A DNA stretch of 64,000 nt from a virus, in IMG/VR virus record IMGVR_UViG_3300017991_000012, positions 1 to 64,000 of that record; one strand, given 5' to 3'. Positions 7,825-15,822 of this stretch are shown here, one piece after another. Numbering within the stretch: the first letter of the stretch is position 1; each line of letters begins with the position of its first letter. The notes below the pieces were generated by a model that was not told the DNA's origin, did no database searches, and saw only the letters and a program-made list of their open reading frames with translations. Made by a program: the position numbers and the translations under genes.

Positions 7825-7852
7825 AAAAAAAAGACCTGGCTTTCGCCAGGCC
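7825..7852 (-). terminator. Rho-independent terminator
   Basis: Stem CCTGGC/GCCAGG closed by a GAAA tetraloop (7850-7835) followed by eight T residues (7832-7825). It ends the ParB-like gene transcript just upstream of promoter P2. Confidence 0.93.
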
Positions 7853-7876
7853 TCTAGGCAGGTTTGGCTTTGAGGT

Positions 7877-8647
7877 TTACGTCTCGGCTTCGACTTTCGC
7901 TTTCACCGTCTCGTAGTATTTCTTGACGATTTCGACCATCCTGACCAGGATAGCGCTGATCGACCGGATGTCGTCTACCTTCTTCACCGTCCGCATGATC
8001 TCCTTGAACTTCGCGAAGTGCTGATACTCTACCACGTCCACGGTCCTGGCATCGCGGCTGATCAGCTCCAGCACCTGATTGTAGTCCTCCATTTGGTTCT
8101 GCAGGAACGTCATGTTCAGAACCTCGAATTCGATCGGCAAGCAGATCTCCTCGCTCCTGACGTGGCTGAACTCGAAATTGAGATCTGCCAGCACGCCGGT
8201 CGCGATCTTCGCCTCCACATCCTTGATGCTGTCGTAGATCTCCTTCAGAATCTGCTGATCGTCCTCGCCGTTCAGCGCGTTGTGCGCCAGCTGCTTGCTC
8301 TTGATCTGGTCTTCAGTCAGCTCCTCTGGCAGCACCATCACGTACAGCTCCGTCACGTTCGCCATCCTCGCAGCCCTTACCCTGTGGTGGCCGCTGATGA
8401 TCGGAAATTGCAGATTGCCCGCCGGGTTCAGTTGCTTTGTGCATAGCGGCATGCTCTCCAGCCTATTGTCCGTTGCGATATTCGCCTGCAGTCTTTTGAA
8501 CCGCTCAGCGCTCATCACCCTCGCATTGCGCTCCTGCTCTCGCGTCAGGTCTACGTGCACTTTCCAGATCTCAATTCCTGTATCGAGCGTTATCGCCAAC
8601 TGCGGATCTGGCCTGTCAACCGGCTTGCTCGGTTTCTGCTCTGGCAT
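7877..8647 (-). CDS. ParB/Srx-like nuclease-fold protein
   Basis: A 256-residue protein with the ParB N-terminal signature IISGHHRVRAARM at residues 83-95, preceded by the usual segment in which target residues are listed, and an alpha-helical C-terminal half. The start at 8647 has GGAGAGGG upstream and lies inside the upstream gene (32-nt overlap). Proteins of this fold range from centromere binders and nucleases to nucleotide-binding modifying enzymes; many phages carry one beside terminase or DNA-modification genes, as here. It lacks a clear ParB helix-turn-helix, so a partition role is not supported. Confidence 0.82.
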   Translation of the reverse strand: MPEQKPSKPVDRPDPQLAITLDTGIEIWKVHVDLTREQERNARVMSAERFKRLQANIATDNRLESMPLCTKQLNPAGNLQFPIISGHHRVRAARMANVTELYVMVLPEELTEDQIKSKQLAHNALNGEDDQQILKEIYDSIKDVEAKIATGVLADLNFEFSHVRSEEICLPIEFEVLNMTFLQNQMEDYNQVLELISRDARTVDVVEYQHFAKFKEIMRTVKKVDDIRSISAILVRMVEIVKKYYETVKAKVEAET

Positions 8648-10064
8648 TTTCCCTCTCCTGAAGCTCTCGCAGGAACAGCTGCACGCAGTCCGCATACGTC
8701 CTGTCGTAGAACTTGCACTCGTACATGATTTTGTACAGCCCGTTTTTCATCTTCTCGCGCTTGACCACGTCAAGCAGCCCGTTGTTCAGCTTCACCTTCC
8801 TGTACCTGCTCAGGCACGTCGTCCTGAAGCCCTGGATCTCGAAAATCCTGTTCGTCTTCAGCGCGTGCCGCATGATCTGACCTTTCAGGAACTCCTGGCA
8901 CGTTATGGCCATCATCAACAGCCGGTTCGCCGTCGGGTACTTCTTCATCGGCGCATTAAACCCATAGGTCTCGAACACGTACTCGCTTCCTTCCTCCATG
9001 CGGCGGAGGTGGCCTGTGTGCAAGCCAACGATTCCGAAGATCTGTCCGTCTATGAGCATCACGAAATAATGCTCTGCCAACGTCGCGCCCAGCTTGTGCG
9101 CCCACAGATCGCGGTAGTAGCTCGCAACGTTGTGGTCCACACCTTTGCCGATGAAACTCACCTTGCTGTCTGGCCGAATCTCGTAATCCTCCGAGATGAT
9201 CGGAAGTGGCAGTCTTTCGCTTTCCTTCCACGGCCTCTGCCATGCGATCCCGTCGAATTCCGGTGCGTCCTTCAGCACCTCCGGCTTGGTTATCATGCAG
9301 TAGCTGTAGCTCACCGGGCTGAACTGCAGGCCCCAGAACAAATCCTCTTCTGGCAGATCGTCCTTCAGGTTGTACCTCGCCCATATGTACGTCGCCGGAC
9401 TTTTCTTGCTCTCCAAGTATAGATTCCCGAACTCGTCGTCGAAATCCATCTCCGGCGCCGTGAAGCCCCACGTCAGCTCCGGCTCGAAGTCGAACATCTT
9501 GGTATAGCCTTTGCGATACGCAGGCGGATGTACCAGCACCAGCGTTCGTTCGTCGTACTCGGCCCTCACCACATCGCGGATGTCCGCCATCTCGTACTTC
9601 ATCCCGCCAAGTTTTTCCTTCTGTTCCTCAAGTTGCGTGCATAGGCTCGCCAGGCACATATCTCGCTTGTCTATAAAATACTGCCTGTACTGGGTGAGGT
9701 ACATCTTGTTTGATTTCAGTTGACGCACGCGCATCAGCCATAGCAGGTAGGCTGCTTTTGCTACTTCTCGCTTGAATTTCCTGTATGCTAACTCGTGCTC
9801 TTCGTCCAGCTTGATCGGAAGCTCGTCGATCGGCCTTCCTGCGTACCAGCACCCAAGCACGGCACTGAACACGCTGATGTCGCTGCACTCCGCCTGCTTC
9901 GGATCAAAGCCCGCCGCGATCGCACCTCGTACCAGACAGAACTGTCCCGCGCATGGCACAATCAACCTGTCGTACCTATGCTTGATCTTCGCCATCAGCG
10001 ACGTAAGCATATCTCGCTCAGGCTGAGGATTCACACCCTGGAATATCTTGCCCATCGGATTCAT
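8616..10064 (-). CDS. Methyltransferase-like protein, possible DNA modification or antirestriction enzyme
   Basis: A 482-residue two-part protein. Residues 30-60 (RLIVPCAGQF through AGFDPKQ) look like the SAM-binding motif of adenine methyltransferases, and VHPPAYRKGY (178-187) sits where the DPPY motif would be, with His replacing Asp. The C-terminal half (about 320-400) has HYFVMLIDGQIFGIVGLH, compatible with an acetyltransferase (GNAT) strand-loop-strand as in Mom-type proteins; that link is my inference. The ATG at 10064 has no Shine-Dalgarno site and is 6 nt from the tRNA 3' end. It is followed by the ParB-like gene. Confidence 0.65.
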   Translation of the reverse strand: MNPMGKIFQGVNPQPERDMLTSLMAKIKHRYDRLIVPCAGQFCLVRGAIAAGFDPKQAECSDISVFSAVLGCWYAGRPIDELPIKLDEEHELAYRKFKREVAKAAYLLWLMRVRQLKSNKMYLTQYRQYFIDKRDMCLASLCTQLEEQKEKLGGMKYEMADIRDVVRAEYDERTLVLVHPPAYRKGYTKMFDFEPELTWGFTAPEMDFDDEFGNLYLESKKSPATYIWARYNLKDDLPEEDLFWGLQFSPVSYSYCMITKPEVLKDAPEFDGIAWQRPWKESERLPLPIISEDYEIRPDSKVSFIGKGVDHNVASYYRDLWAHKLGATLAEHYFVMLIDGQIFGIVGLHTGHLRRMEEGSEYVFETYGFNAPMKKYPTANRLLMMAITCQEFLKGQIMRHALKTNRIFEIQGFRTTCLSRYRKVKLNNGLLDVVKREKMKNGLYKIMYECKFYDRTYADCVQLFLRELQERENARAETEQAG

Positions 10065-10069
10065 AGGTT

Positions 10070-10144
10070 TGGTTGCGGGTGCAGGAGTCGAACCATGCGT
10101 CTTCCGGCGCAGAACCGGGTATTCTACCGTTGAACTATCCCGCA
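10070..10144 (-). tRNA. tRNA-Gln (anticodon CUG), degenerate
   Basis: A 75-nt cloverleaf fits on the minus strand. The acceptor TGCGGG pairs with CCCGCA (U1-A72, typical of tRNA-Gln), with an A-A mismatch as the seventh pair; then positions 8-9 are TA. The D arm is GTTC/GAAT with loop AACGGTA, the anticodon stem is CCGG/CCGG with loop TTCTGCG, the T loop is TTCGACT, and the 3' end encodes ACCA. Defects: C at position 37 where a purine is nearly universal, and a T stem that pairs only if one T is bulged. The 5' end overlaps the stop codon of the upstream gene. Confidence 0.75.
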
Positions 10145-10752
10145 GTATCCTTTCTTTTCTTCGCCCGTTCGTTCAGTTCAAGCAGTCGTTTGTCGAACTC
10201 TTCCTGCGTGACCTTCTTGTCTCTCTCAGCCTGCTCGTCCACGAACTTGATCGGAACCTTGTTCTCCACCTCCGGCACCAGGCCCACGGTCTTGTACAGC
10301 TCGCTCTTGAACCTCACGATGCCCGTGCGCGTCTGCAGAATCTGAATGCGCCTGCCGCTCATCTCCATCGACGCTTCGCCACCAAGCATCATCTGGTACT
10401 CGCGTCTGAGCTGCATGTCTATGCCTTCGAGTGCCAGTATCTGATCTTCAACCAGCTGCCCTGGATTGCCGATGTTCAGATACCTTCGCATCCACTCGTG
10501 GCGCCTGTGCCAGTCCCTCCTTACTGTGTTCGCCAGCCTCTGCAGCGTTTTCGAATACTCCTGCGCTTGTTCCCTCTCTTCTGGTGGATTTCCAAGTTCG
10601 ACCTTCGCCACCTGCAGCGCTGCATCAGTAGCTGTCAGGCCCATGCCTTCAACGAGACGTACCATTGCGAAACGCCGATTTCGCAGGTAGTCATCTTCTT
10701 CGTCTCTAAGGTCGTTTGGATCAAGCGGTTCGATTTCGGCAAGTTCGCCCAT
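10135..10752 (-). CDS. Helical protein, possible terminase small subunit
   Basis: A 205-residue, almost wholly helical protein. An N-terminal segment GLTATDAALQVAKVELG looks like a helix-turn-helix, followed by long amphipathic helices and a basic C-terminus (LLELNERAKKRKD). Size, HTH and its place upstream of the modification genes and the large terminase would fit a small terminase subunit, but no diagnostic motif is visible. Its stop codon TAG lies within the tRNA (positions 8-10 of the tRNA). No clear Shine-Dalgarno precedes the ATG at 10752. Confidence 0.6.
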   Translation of the reverse strand: MGELAEIEPLDPNDLRDEEDDYLRNRRFAMVRLVEGMGLTATDAALQVAKVELGNPPEEREQAQEYSKTLQRLANTVRRDWHRRHEWMRRYLNIGNPGQLVEDQILALEGIDMQLRREYQMMLGGEASMEMSGRRIQILQTRTGIVRFKSELYKTVGLVPEVENKVPIKFVDEQAERDKKVTQEEFDKRLLELNERAKKRKDTAG

Positions 10753-10804
10753 GACATATTTGCCGCTTTCTGTCTCAAGAGATGTTGTCGATTATGGAAA
10801 TCAA

Positions 10805-11329
10805 CTAGACCTCTTTCAACATCTTTTTCGCCCGGCCGATCGCCTCGAAGCCCTCTCCGATCGTGATCGTCTTTCGCTTGTTCTTGGTCCTGTGTGCCTC
10901 GTACTCACCGGCCTCCTTCGGATCCATCTTGACAATCCTCTTCGCCAGCCTCCTACTGATGCCCCGCGGCCGTTCGATCCTGCTCGCGTCGATCCCGGCC
11001 ATCCTGATGCTCTTCTGCATCCGCTCCTGGATCCTCTCCTTGCGCTCTGCCAGCAGCATCCGCCTTCCCTCTTCGATCAAGCTCATCAGCATGTCGAAGA
11101 CATCGTCCTTCGTATCGTCAAAAGGACGATCTTTGTCGCTGGCATTGAACCTGTGCTTCGGCGGGAGTCGCACCCCGATGGCTTCGAAAAAACACCTGAT
11201 CCCAAACTCTCTGACTTTCTGCTTTGCCGCCCCCCACGACTCCCCGCCGGATTTCGTCTGTCCCAAGCATCCCCCCCTTTGCCGCGCCAGTAGAAAGCTA
11301 CACGGCTTGGGGGCATGTTGCAAGCACAT
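10805..11329 (-). CDS. Unknown basic protein (up to 174 aa)
   Basis: The conserved-looking part begins around AIGVRLPPKHRFN and runs through PFDDTKDDVFDMLM and several basic helices (RRLAKRIVKMDPKEAG). It ends KKMLKEV. The upstream 40 residues (starting MCLQHAPKPC) are Cys/Gly-rich and the ATG at 11329 has a GGAG only one base away, so the true start is uncertain. It ends 52 nt before the next gene. No family recognised. Confidence 0.6.
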   Translation of the reverse strand: MCLQHAPKPCSFLLARQRGGCLGQTKSGGESWGAAKQKVREFGIRCFFEAIGVRLPPKHRFNASDKDRPFDDTKDDVFDMLMSLIEEGRRMLLAERKERIQERMQKSIRMAGIDASRIERPRGISRRLAKRIVKMDPKEAGEYEAHRTKNKRKTITIGEGFEAIGRAKKMLKEV

Positions 11330-11353
11330 TCTCCGATCGAAGTTGCAAGTGGT

Positions 11354-11797
11354 TTATTCGACGTCAGTTTTTGCGAGACAACGCGCACGCCTGGCTTCTG
11401 GGAAATCCCACAATCCGAGCTGGCCCTTGTACTCAATCTGGTTCCTGTACACCACCGGTTTCTTGAAGTACCATCCCACAAGACCATGCTCGTGCCATGT
11501 GCTGCGCCTGGGCTTCCGCTGGCTGATGCAGTCGTACATCTCGACCTCGCCCAGCATACAGCCCATGGGGAACATGCCAAGCCTGAGAGCGAAATCGTAC
11601 CTGGTCCTAAGCATCTCATACGCTTCGCTGTCAAAGCTCTGGCTCGCGTGAATGCACAGCAGTCCGCGGTGCTTGGTTTTCCACCGCCTGTTCTCGACAT
11701 CTTTCCAGACGTGAACGCCCGTGTGCCTGTCCAGTGCACCGTGGATGATCAGCTGCCCCCAAGGCTGCTTCACGCTCAAGGCTTTAGGCATTGGCAT
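11354..11797 (-). CDS. ASCH-domain protein
   Basis: A 147-residue protein with the ASCH/PUA-like signature: ALSVKQPWGQLII at the start, KDVENRRW and RGLLCIHASQ in the middle, and a central LGEVEMYDC strand. ASCH domains bind RNA or modified nucleotides and include small amidohydrolases; phages often carry one. AAGGAGA precedes the ATG at 11797, which lies inside the upstream lipoprotein gene (22-nt overlap). Confidence 0.85.
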   Translation of the reverse strand: MPMPKALSVKQPWGQLIIHGALDRHTGVHVWKDVENRRWKTKHRGLLCIHASQSFDSEAYEMLRTRYDFALRLGMFPMGCMLGEVEMYDCISQRKPRRSTWHEHGLVGWYFKKPVVYRNQIEYKGQLGLWDFPEARRARCLAKTDVE

Positions 11798-12006
11798 TTC
11801 TCCTTCTTCTCGATCACATTGCCGGTCTTGACCGCCTTGGTCCTGATCACCGTTCCCTTGTGCAGGGTCAGGATCGTGCTCTCGCCAGTCTCGATCAGCT
11901 CGGCCTTGACCGTCACCTGCTGCTCTATCCTGAATGCCTTGTCACGTTCTGTTACACTCGCGCTGCATCCTGCGCATAACACGAGCGCTATCAGTAACTT
12001 ACGCAT
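11776..12006 (-). CDS. Small lipoprotein (76 aa)
   Basis: A type II signal peptide (MRKLLIALVLCAGC, lipobox LCAGC with Cys 14) precedes a 62-residue mature part that looks beta-rich. AGGAGGATAGC lies before the ATG at 12006. Short lipoproteins like this occur as outer spanin subunits, but it lacks an adjacent inner spanin, so the role is open. Confidence 0.78.
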   Translation of the reverse strand: MRKLLIALVLCAGCSASVTERDKAFRIEQQVTVKAELIETGESTILTLHKGTVIRTKAVKTGNVIEKKEKCQCLKP

Positions 12007-12007
12007 G

Positions 12008-12418
12008 CTATCCTCCTATCCATCCTATCGGACACTCTCCATATGCCTTTCTCATCAGCGCTATCGTCTCCTCGTGCGTTAAAGGGTTTCTTGTCCTGAT
12101 TCCGTAATCGCATGGCAGCGACTGACTTACGCCATACAGCCGGCAGATAAGCGGCCTTCTCTCGTACACCGGGCATCCGCCGCTGCAGACATATGCGCTG
12201 CATCCGCGCTTGATCGTCGTTCTCCTGATCTTGATCGGCAATCCTTGCTCGTCCAACCATGTCTGCATCGCATGCCGATGCGCTTCTCTGCAGCACAGGT
12301 CGCAGCCCTCGACACAGTCTGCCTCCGGTATCCTGCTGATGATTCTGTACCAGGCCTTGTGTGCTCTGGCAAGCTCGATACCTTTCCACTTCCGCAGCTT
12401 TTTCTCCGTGTAGCTCAT
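12008..12418 (-). CDS. YkgJ-like cysteine-cluster protein
   Basis: A 136-residue protein with the pattern CVEGCDLCC at about residues 35-43, a middle Cys group with CSGGCP, and the conserved RRPLICRLYG. This is the layout of the YkgJ/UPF0153 family, which probably binds a metal or Fe-S cluster; the biochemical role is unknown. TAGGAGCG precedes the ATG at 12418. Confidence 0.82.
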   Translation of the reverse strand: MSYTEKKLRKWKGIELARAHKAWYRIISRIPEADCVEGCDLCCREAHRHAMQTWLDEQGLPIKIRRTTIKRGCSAYVCSGGCPVYERRPLICRLYGVSQSLPCDYGIRTRNPLTHEETIALMRKAYGECPIGWIGG

Positions 12419-12423
12419 CGCTC

Positions 12424-12816
12424 CTATTCCAGCTCTGGCTCATCATGGAAATAGTCGCAGTCGCTCTCGAACTCCTGCTCCATCTTTGTTACAATCTCGT
12501 CTTTTGCGCGTCTCATTTCCTTGTCTAGCGTCCTGTCTAGCTCTTCCGCGGCTTTCTCGCCAGCCCTCCTCGCGATGAACTCCTCCATCTGCTTCCGCTC
12601 CTCCGGGTCCTGGGCATCAAGCCAGATCTGGTCCACTGTGCGCTTCAACTCCTTGCACGGCCCGCACAGCAAGTTGCTCCGCTGCCAGTCCTTGCCAAAT
12701 GCATGCCCGATCTCCTGCAGTATCACATCATGGGCCTTGACCTCAACCGGCTCTGCCTCGCGCTGGAAGCAGCTCCTGCAGCTGAAGCCTTTAAGAACGA
12801 CAATGGGCTGGCTCAT
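12424..12816 (-). CDS. Zinc-ribbon and coiled-coil protein (130 aa)
   Basis: CRSC near residue 13 and CGPC near residue 51 form a likely zinc site. The region between holds a His-rich helix. The rest is a charged coiled coil ending in an acidic tail. AAAGGAG precedes the ATG at 12816; the gene start overlaps the end of the upstream gene by 26 nt. Function unknown. Confidence 0.76.
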   Translation of the reverse strand: MSQPIVVLKGFSCRSCFQREAEPVEVKAHDVILQEIGHAFGKDWQRSNLLCGPCKELKRTVDQIWLDAQDPEERKQMEEFIARRAGEKAAEELDRTLDKEMRRAKDEIVTKMEQEFESDCDYFHDEPELE

Positions 12817-13051
12817 GGCGCTTCTCCTTTGTGGTCTTTGTCACTTCGGCCTCTATCAGCGTATCTCCGATCCGGACCTCCAGCCTGGGCTTGCGCCAGC
12901 TCATGGTCACGTTGCAGCAGCGCGTGCACGCTATCACGGTCTGGATGATCCTGACCATCAGCTCCTTGGCAAAGATCGTGTTCCGCTGCTCGGTCAGCCG
13001 GTTGCGCTTGCCACAGGCCGCGCACTGGCCGTATTCAGTCAGCGTCATCAT
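12791..13051 (-). CDS. Zinc-ribbon protein (86 aa)
   Basis: YGQCAACGKRNRL near the start and CTRCC near residue 42 make a two-pair zinc ribbon. Two ATG codons follow AAGGAGG; the second (13048) has the better spacing. Function unknown. Confidence 0.74.
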   Translation of the reverse strand: MMTLTEYGQCAACGKRNRLTEQRNTIFAKELMVRIIQTVIACTRCCNVTMSWRKPRLEVRIGDTLIEAEVTKTTKEKRHEPAHCRS

Positions 13052-13058
13052 TCCTCCT

Positions 13059-13328
13059 TTATGGCCCTACAAGGCAGTCGTGAGAACTGGCAAGCATACC
13101 GCATTTGGAACAGGTCACAGACCAGCCGTTTTCAAGATCCACTGCCGGCCCGTCCCATTTGTGATCACAGTCCTTTTTGTAATGCAGCCGTATGCATTCC
13201 ATTATCGGCAACGCACACCTGGTCCTATCACAAGTATATCCGCAGTTGCACCTGCATGGATCGACGTCTTTGAATCTCTCGTGAAGCTGCTCAAGCGTTA
13301 TCATCGGACTGCGATCTTCTCTGAGCAT
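13059..13328 (-). CDS. Cys-rich zinc-binding protein (89 aa)
   Basis: Cys pairs in CRCNCGYTC, a central His-Asp region and a final CSKCG indicate a zinc-binding fold. Starts are possible at 13328 (after AAAGGCGATTG) or 13304 (MITLEQLHERF); I favour the former on its Shine-Dalgarno. Function unknown. Confidence 0.66.
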   Translation of the reverse strand: MLREDRSPMITLEQLHERFKDVDPCRCNCGYTCDRTRCALPIMECIRLHYKKDCDHKWDGPAVDLENGWSVTCSKCGMLASSHDCLVGP

Positions 13329-13381
13329 CAATCGCCTTTCTCTTCTTCCGCTTACGCCTTCCGAGAATGCTCACTTGCGGG

Positions 13382-13615
13382 TTATCTGGCGTTGTGCGCA
13401 ATCAGTTCGCAGCCCTCGACGTGACAGAAGTCGTCAATGCGACAGTCGAAGCAGACGGTGAAGTTCGGGCAATGGTTCTCCACGATTTCGTAGACCTCGT
13501 TGCCGAAGCGGTCGCGCAGTGCATTCAGCACGGCCGTCAACATGCGGCTGTTGCCGTGGCCGACGACGGGGCAGTGGTTGCAGTCGCCATCGCACAACAA
13601 CGCATGATCCATCAT
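13382..13615 (-). CDS. Cys-rich small protein (77 aa)
   Basis: Contains CDGDCNHCP near the N-terminus and a second cluster of six Cys/His in its last 30 residues. The start at 13615 (MMDHALLC) overlaps the upstream stop as ATGA and has AAAGGCGA in front; a longer form from 13627 is possible. Likely metal-binding; no family. Confidence 0.7.
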   Translation of the reverse strand: MMDHALLCDGDCNHCPVVGHGNSRMLTAVLNALRDRFGNEVYEIVENHCPNFTVCFDCRIDDFCHVEGCELIAHNAR

Positions 13616-14136
13616 TCGCCTTTCCATCTACGCAGCCGCTCGTTCCAGAACCGATACGGGAACACTGAGTATATATGTGCCTTCACCGCCTCAGCAACAT
13701 TTTTCTTATGCAGGCGCTTGGCTTGTCGTACTTGGTGCATCAGCAGTGTCTGGTTCTCGTTATTCACCTCATAGATCCCTGCGAAATCCGGCACTTCACC
13801 TGGCTCGACCATGCCCTTCGGAAGGATGTAGCTGAACTCAATCGGACCACGCTCATCACCGGCTGCCAACATCTCCATCTTCGATCCCGTGTTTTCCTTG
13901 CGCCATTTGTGGCCTCTATGCCTGTACTCCCAGTCTGTCTTGTTCCAGTCATTCTTCAGATCGGCCTTGGTCAGCTTGATCTCATACTCGTGTGCGCAAT
14001 CTGCCTTGGTTATCCCAAGCAGATCACACTCGAACCACCTGACCGGCGTGTAGTTCGGGATGAGGATCTTGTACCTGTGGCTGTGCAGCCTGTAGAAGCA
14101 CATCTGCACATCAAACTCTGTCAGCCGGACTCCCAC
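13612..14136 (-). CDS. Putative PD-(D/E)XK-like nuclease-fold protein
   Basis: A 174-residue protein. ECDLLGITKADCAHEYEIK (residues 36-54) fits the core of a restriction-endonuclease-like fold: Asp in a first strand, then E-x-K in the next, followed by a helix containing KADLKND. No specificity domain is visible. Translation starts at a GTG (14136) with AGGTGG upstream, inside the preceding gene. It could be a small repair or restriction-related nuclease; that is inferred from the motif only. Confidence 0.62.
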   Translation of the reverse strand: MGVRLTEFDVQMCFYRLHSHRYKILIPNYTPVRWFECDLLGITKADCAHEYEIKLTKADLKNDWNKTDWEYRHRGHKWRKENTGSKMEMLAAGDERGPIEFSYILPKGMVEPGEVPDFAGIYEVNNENQTLLMHQVRQAKRLHKKNVAEAVKAHIYSVFPYRFWNERLRRWKGE

Positions 14137-14326
14137 CGTTACCCACCTGATTCAAGATGCACACGCTCGCCCGTAGCGGATACCCTGTCGAGTGATCCTT
14201 GCCCAGCAGCTTATTGAACAGCCTGCACGTCCACTGCCCGCTGTACCACACGTGCTCGCACGCGCCTGAGGCGCTGTAGCAGTGTTCGCGATCACCCATC
14301 TTTCCCAGCTCTATCTTTACCTGCAT
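14111..14326 (-). CDS. Unknown Cys-containing protein (71 aa)
   Basis: I start it at MQVKIELGKMGD (14326), which has GAGAGGAAAG upstream. It has CEHVWYSGQWTC in the centre. It overlaps both neighbours by 26-35 nt. No recognised domain. Confidence 0.7.
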   Translation of the reverse strand: MQVKIELGKMGDREHCYSASGACEHVWYSGQWTCRLFNKLLGKDHSTGYPLRASVCILNQVGNGGSPADRV

Positions 14327-14927
14327 CGTCTTTCCTCTCATAGCTCTCGTACTTCAGATTGCCCTTCCAGGTCATGCGCTTGTAGTCGAAGCTGATCTGG
14401 CCTGGCTCGCACACCATCTCTGCCTCGTCCGCGCTCATCCTGCTCTTGAGCTTCTTCGTCCCAGGCCATAGCTCGAACAGTACGGGCTTGGTGAACAGCA
14501 CGATCCCATCGCCCTCGGTCTCAATCCTGTCGGCTTTCAGATACTGAATCAGAACCCCGTCCTCGAAATCAGGCGCCTGTACGCTCGTTGCATGGAACCG
14601 CTCGCGCATGACCATCGACCTGCGTTCGCGCTTCATCTCCAGGCACACGTCATCCACGCCCTTCTTCGACGCGTACAGGCCAAGGAAGAACCCGCTGAGG
14701 ATCCCGCTGGCCAGAACGATCGCATAGAACACGACTCTGGCGTAGATGCTCATCCGATGTCCGTCCACCATATATTGCCCGCCAACTGTCCAATCTTCAG
14801 CCTTCTGCGGCTCAGTCTCCAGGCGCACGTAACCAGGCTGCGGTAGTGGCGACTTAACAGAATCGAACACCACCTGGTCGTCCTGCCCTGGCGGGCCTGG
14901 TCGATCGCTTCCTGAACCGTCTGGCAT
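14292..14927 (-). CDS. Single-span membrane protein (211 aa)
   Basis: A Pro/Gly-rich N-terminal 60 residues is followed by one transmembrane helix (VVFYAIVLASGILSGFFLG, about residues 65-83) and a C-terminal soluble domain with strand-like segments such as GDGIVLFTKPVLFEL. AAGGAGG lies upstream of the ATG at 14927. No family identified. Confidence 0.75.
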   Translation of the reverse strand: MPDGSGSDRPGPPGQDDQVVFDSVKSPLPQPGYVRLETEPQKAEDWTVGGQYMVDGHRMSIYARVVFYAIVLASGILSGFFLGLYASKKGVDDVCLEMKRERRSMVMRERFHATSVQAPDFEDGVLIQYLKADRIETEGDGIVLFTKPVLFELWPGTKKLKSRMSADEAEMVCEPGQISFDYKRMTWKGNLKYESYERKDDAGKDRAGKDG

Positions 14928-14928
14928 T

Positions 14929-15240
14929 CTACGATGCCTCCTTCTTCAGCCGGGCACTCGCCTTGCGTTCCTTGGCGATCTTCTTCATCGCCCGCATTGC
15001 CTGCGTGTACTCCATGTACTCGCCCTGGACCTGGAGCACAGGCAGAGGAATGTGGTCTGTGGCTATGCTTTCGCAAAAGGCTACCAGCTCCCTGCTTCCG
15101 TTTTCGCGCCAGCCCTCGTGATGGTCGTAGCGATCGGCCAGCTGAACGAACTCGTACTCGAAGCCCATCTCGCTCGCATGCTTCTTCGCGTTCTCGCACT
15201 TCTCGCATCCATCGGCTCCAAAGATCTGGACAGTCATCAT
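14929..15240 (-). CDS. Glutaredoxin-like protein
   Basis: A 103-residue thioredoxin-fold protein. VQIFGADGCEKCENAKK holds the active-site CEKC in the right place after the first strand, and IPLPVLQVQGEYM matches the cis-Pro loop and following strand. Phage glutaredoxins supply electrons to ribonucleotide reductase or act in redox control; no reductase is in the window. The C-terminal helix is unusually basic. Tandem ATGs open the gene. Confidence 0.82.
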   Translation of the reverse strand: MMTVQIFGADGCEKCENAKKHASEMGFEYEFVQLADRYDHHEGWRENGSRELVAFCESIATDHIPLPVLQVQGEYMEYTQAMRAMKKIAKERKASARLKKEAS

Positions 15241-15263
15241 TATCTACTTTCCGTGTCTGGGTT

Positions 15264-15422
15264 TCAAACCATCCTCTCAGCCTTCCGTTTTGCCTTCTTC
15301 TCACGCCATAGCCTGGTCCGCATATCGACCATCCTGCCGCTGAACAACTCCCGGCGCTCTGCCTGTACCTCATTCCGAAAGCGCTCGTAGTCGCGCTCAG
15401 TCCAGTCCTTCTCCGCCTTCAT
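15264..15422 (-). CDS. Small basic protein (52 aa)
   Basis: Starts MKAEKDWTERDYERF with GGGAGGAG upstream and is a single charged helix, Arg/Lys-rich at the end. It begins inside the HNH gene (26-nt overlap). Coding is supported by the ribosome site and by filling the gap between two good genes. Confidence 0.65.
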   Translation of the reverse strand: MKAEKDWTERDYERFRNEVQAERRELFSGRMVDMRTRLWREKKAKRKAERMV

Positions 15423-15822
15423 CGTACTCCTCCCGCGCTTTCATCCTGCGTTCAAGATCACACGTGCACGGCCCGAAGCCGCTGCGTTTGTAGCTCTCGC
15501 ACCACTTTAGGTGATACGGTAGGTCAAGCTCGGTCTCGCCTATCTTCTGCCCCTTGTGCGTTCGGAACCTGGCCATCAGCGGATCACCACGATGTACGCG
15601 GTCGTGGCACTCAGGACAGAGACCTACGCCTACAAGCAAATACCACTCAGGGCCGGCCTCTTCGATCTCCTTCAGACTCAGCTGACTCTTCGGCTTCTTG
15701 TGATGCGGCACTGGAAAGCCGTCTGGGCCGAATCGGAAACCACAGCCGCCAGCACAGCGCCATCCCTGACGCTCCCATATCTCACGAGCCTGCGACTGGG
15801 TAAAGTTTTTGCTGACTTTCAT
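15397..15822 (-). CDS. HNH endonuclease
   Basis: A 141-residue HNH protein. CAGGC (about residues 23-27) and CPECHDRVH (about 74-82) supply the zinc ligands, with the central PVPHHKKPKS giving the catalytic His pair. Its start overlaps the previous stop as ATGA. Phage HNH proteins are either packaging cofactors or free-standing endonucleases; the distance from the terminase makes the latter more likely. The C-terminus has a further Cys pair. Confidence 0.85.
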   Translation of the reverse strand: MKVSKNFTQSQAREIWERQGWRCAGGCGFRFGPDGFPVPHHKKPKSQLSLKEIEEAGPEWYLLVGVGLCPECHDRVHRGDPLMARFRTHKGQKIGETELDLPYHLKWCESYKRSGFGPCTCDLERRMKAREEYDEGGEGLD

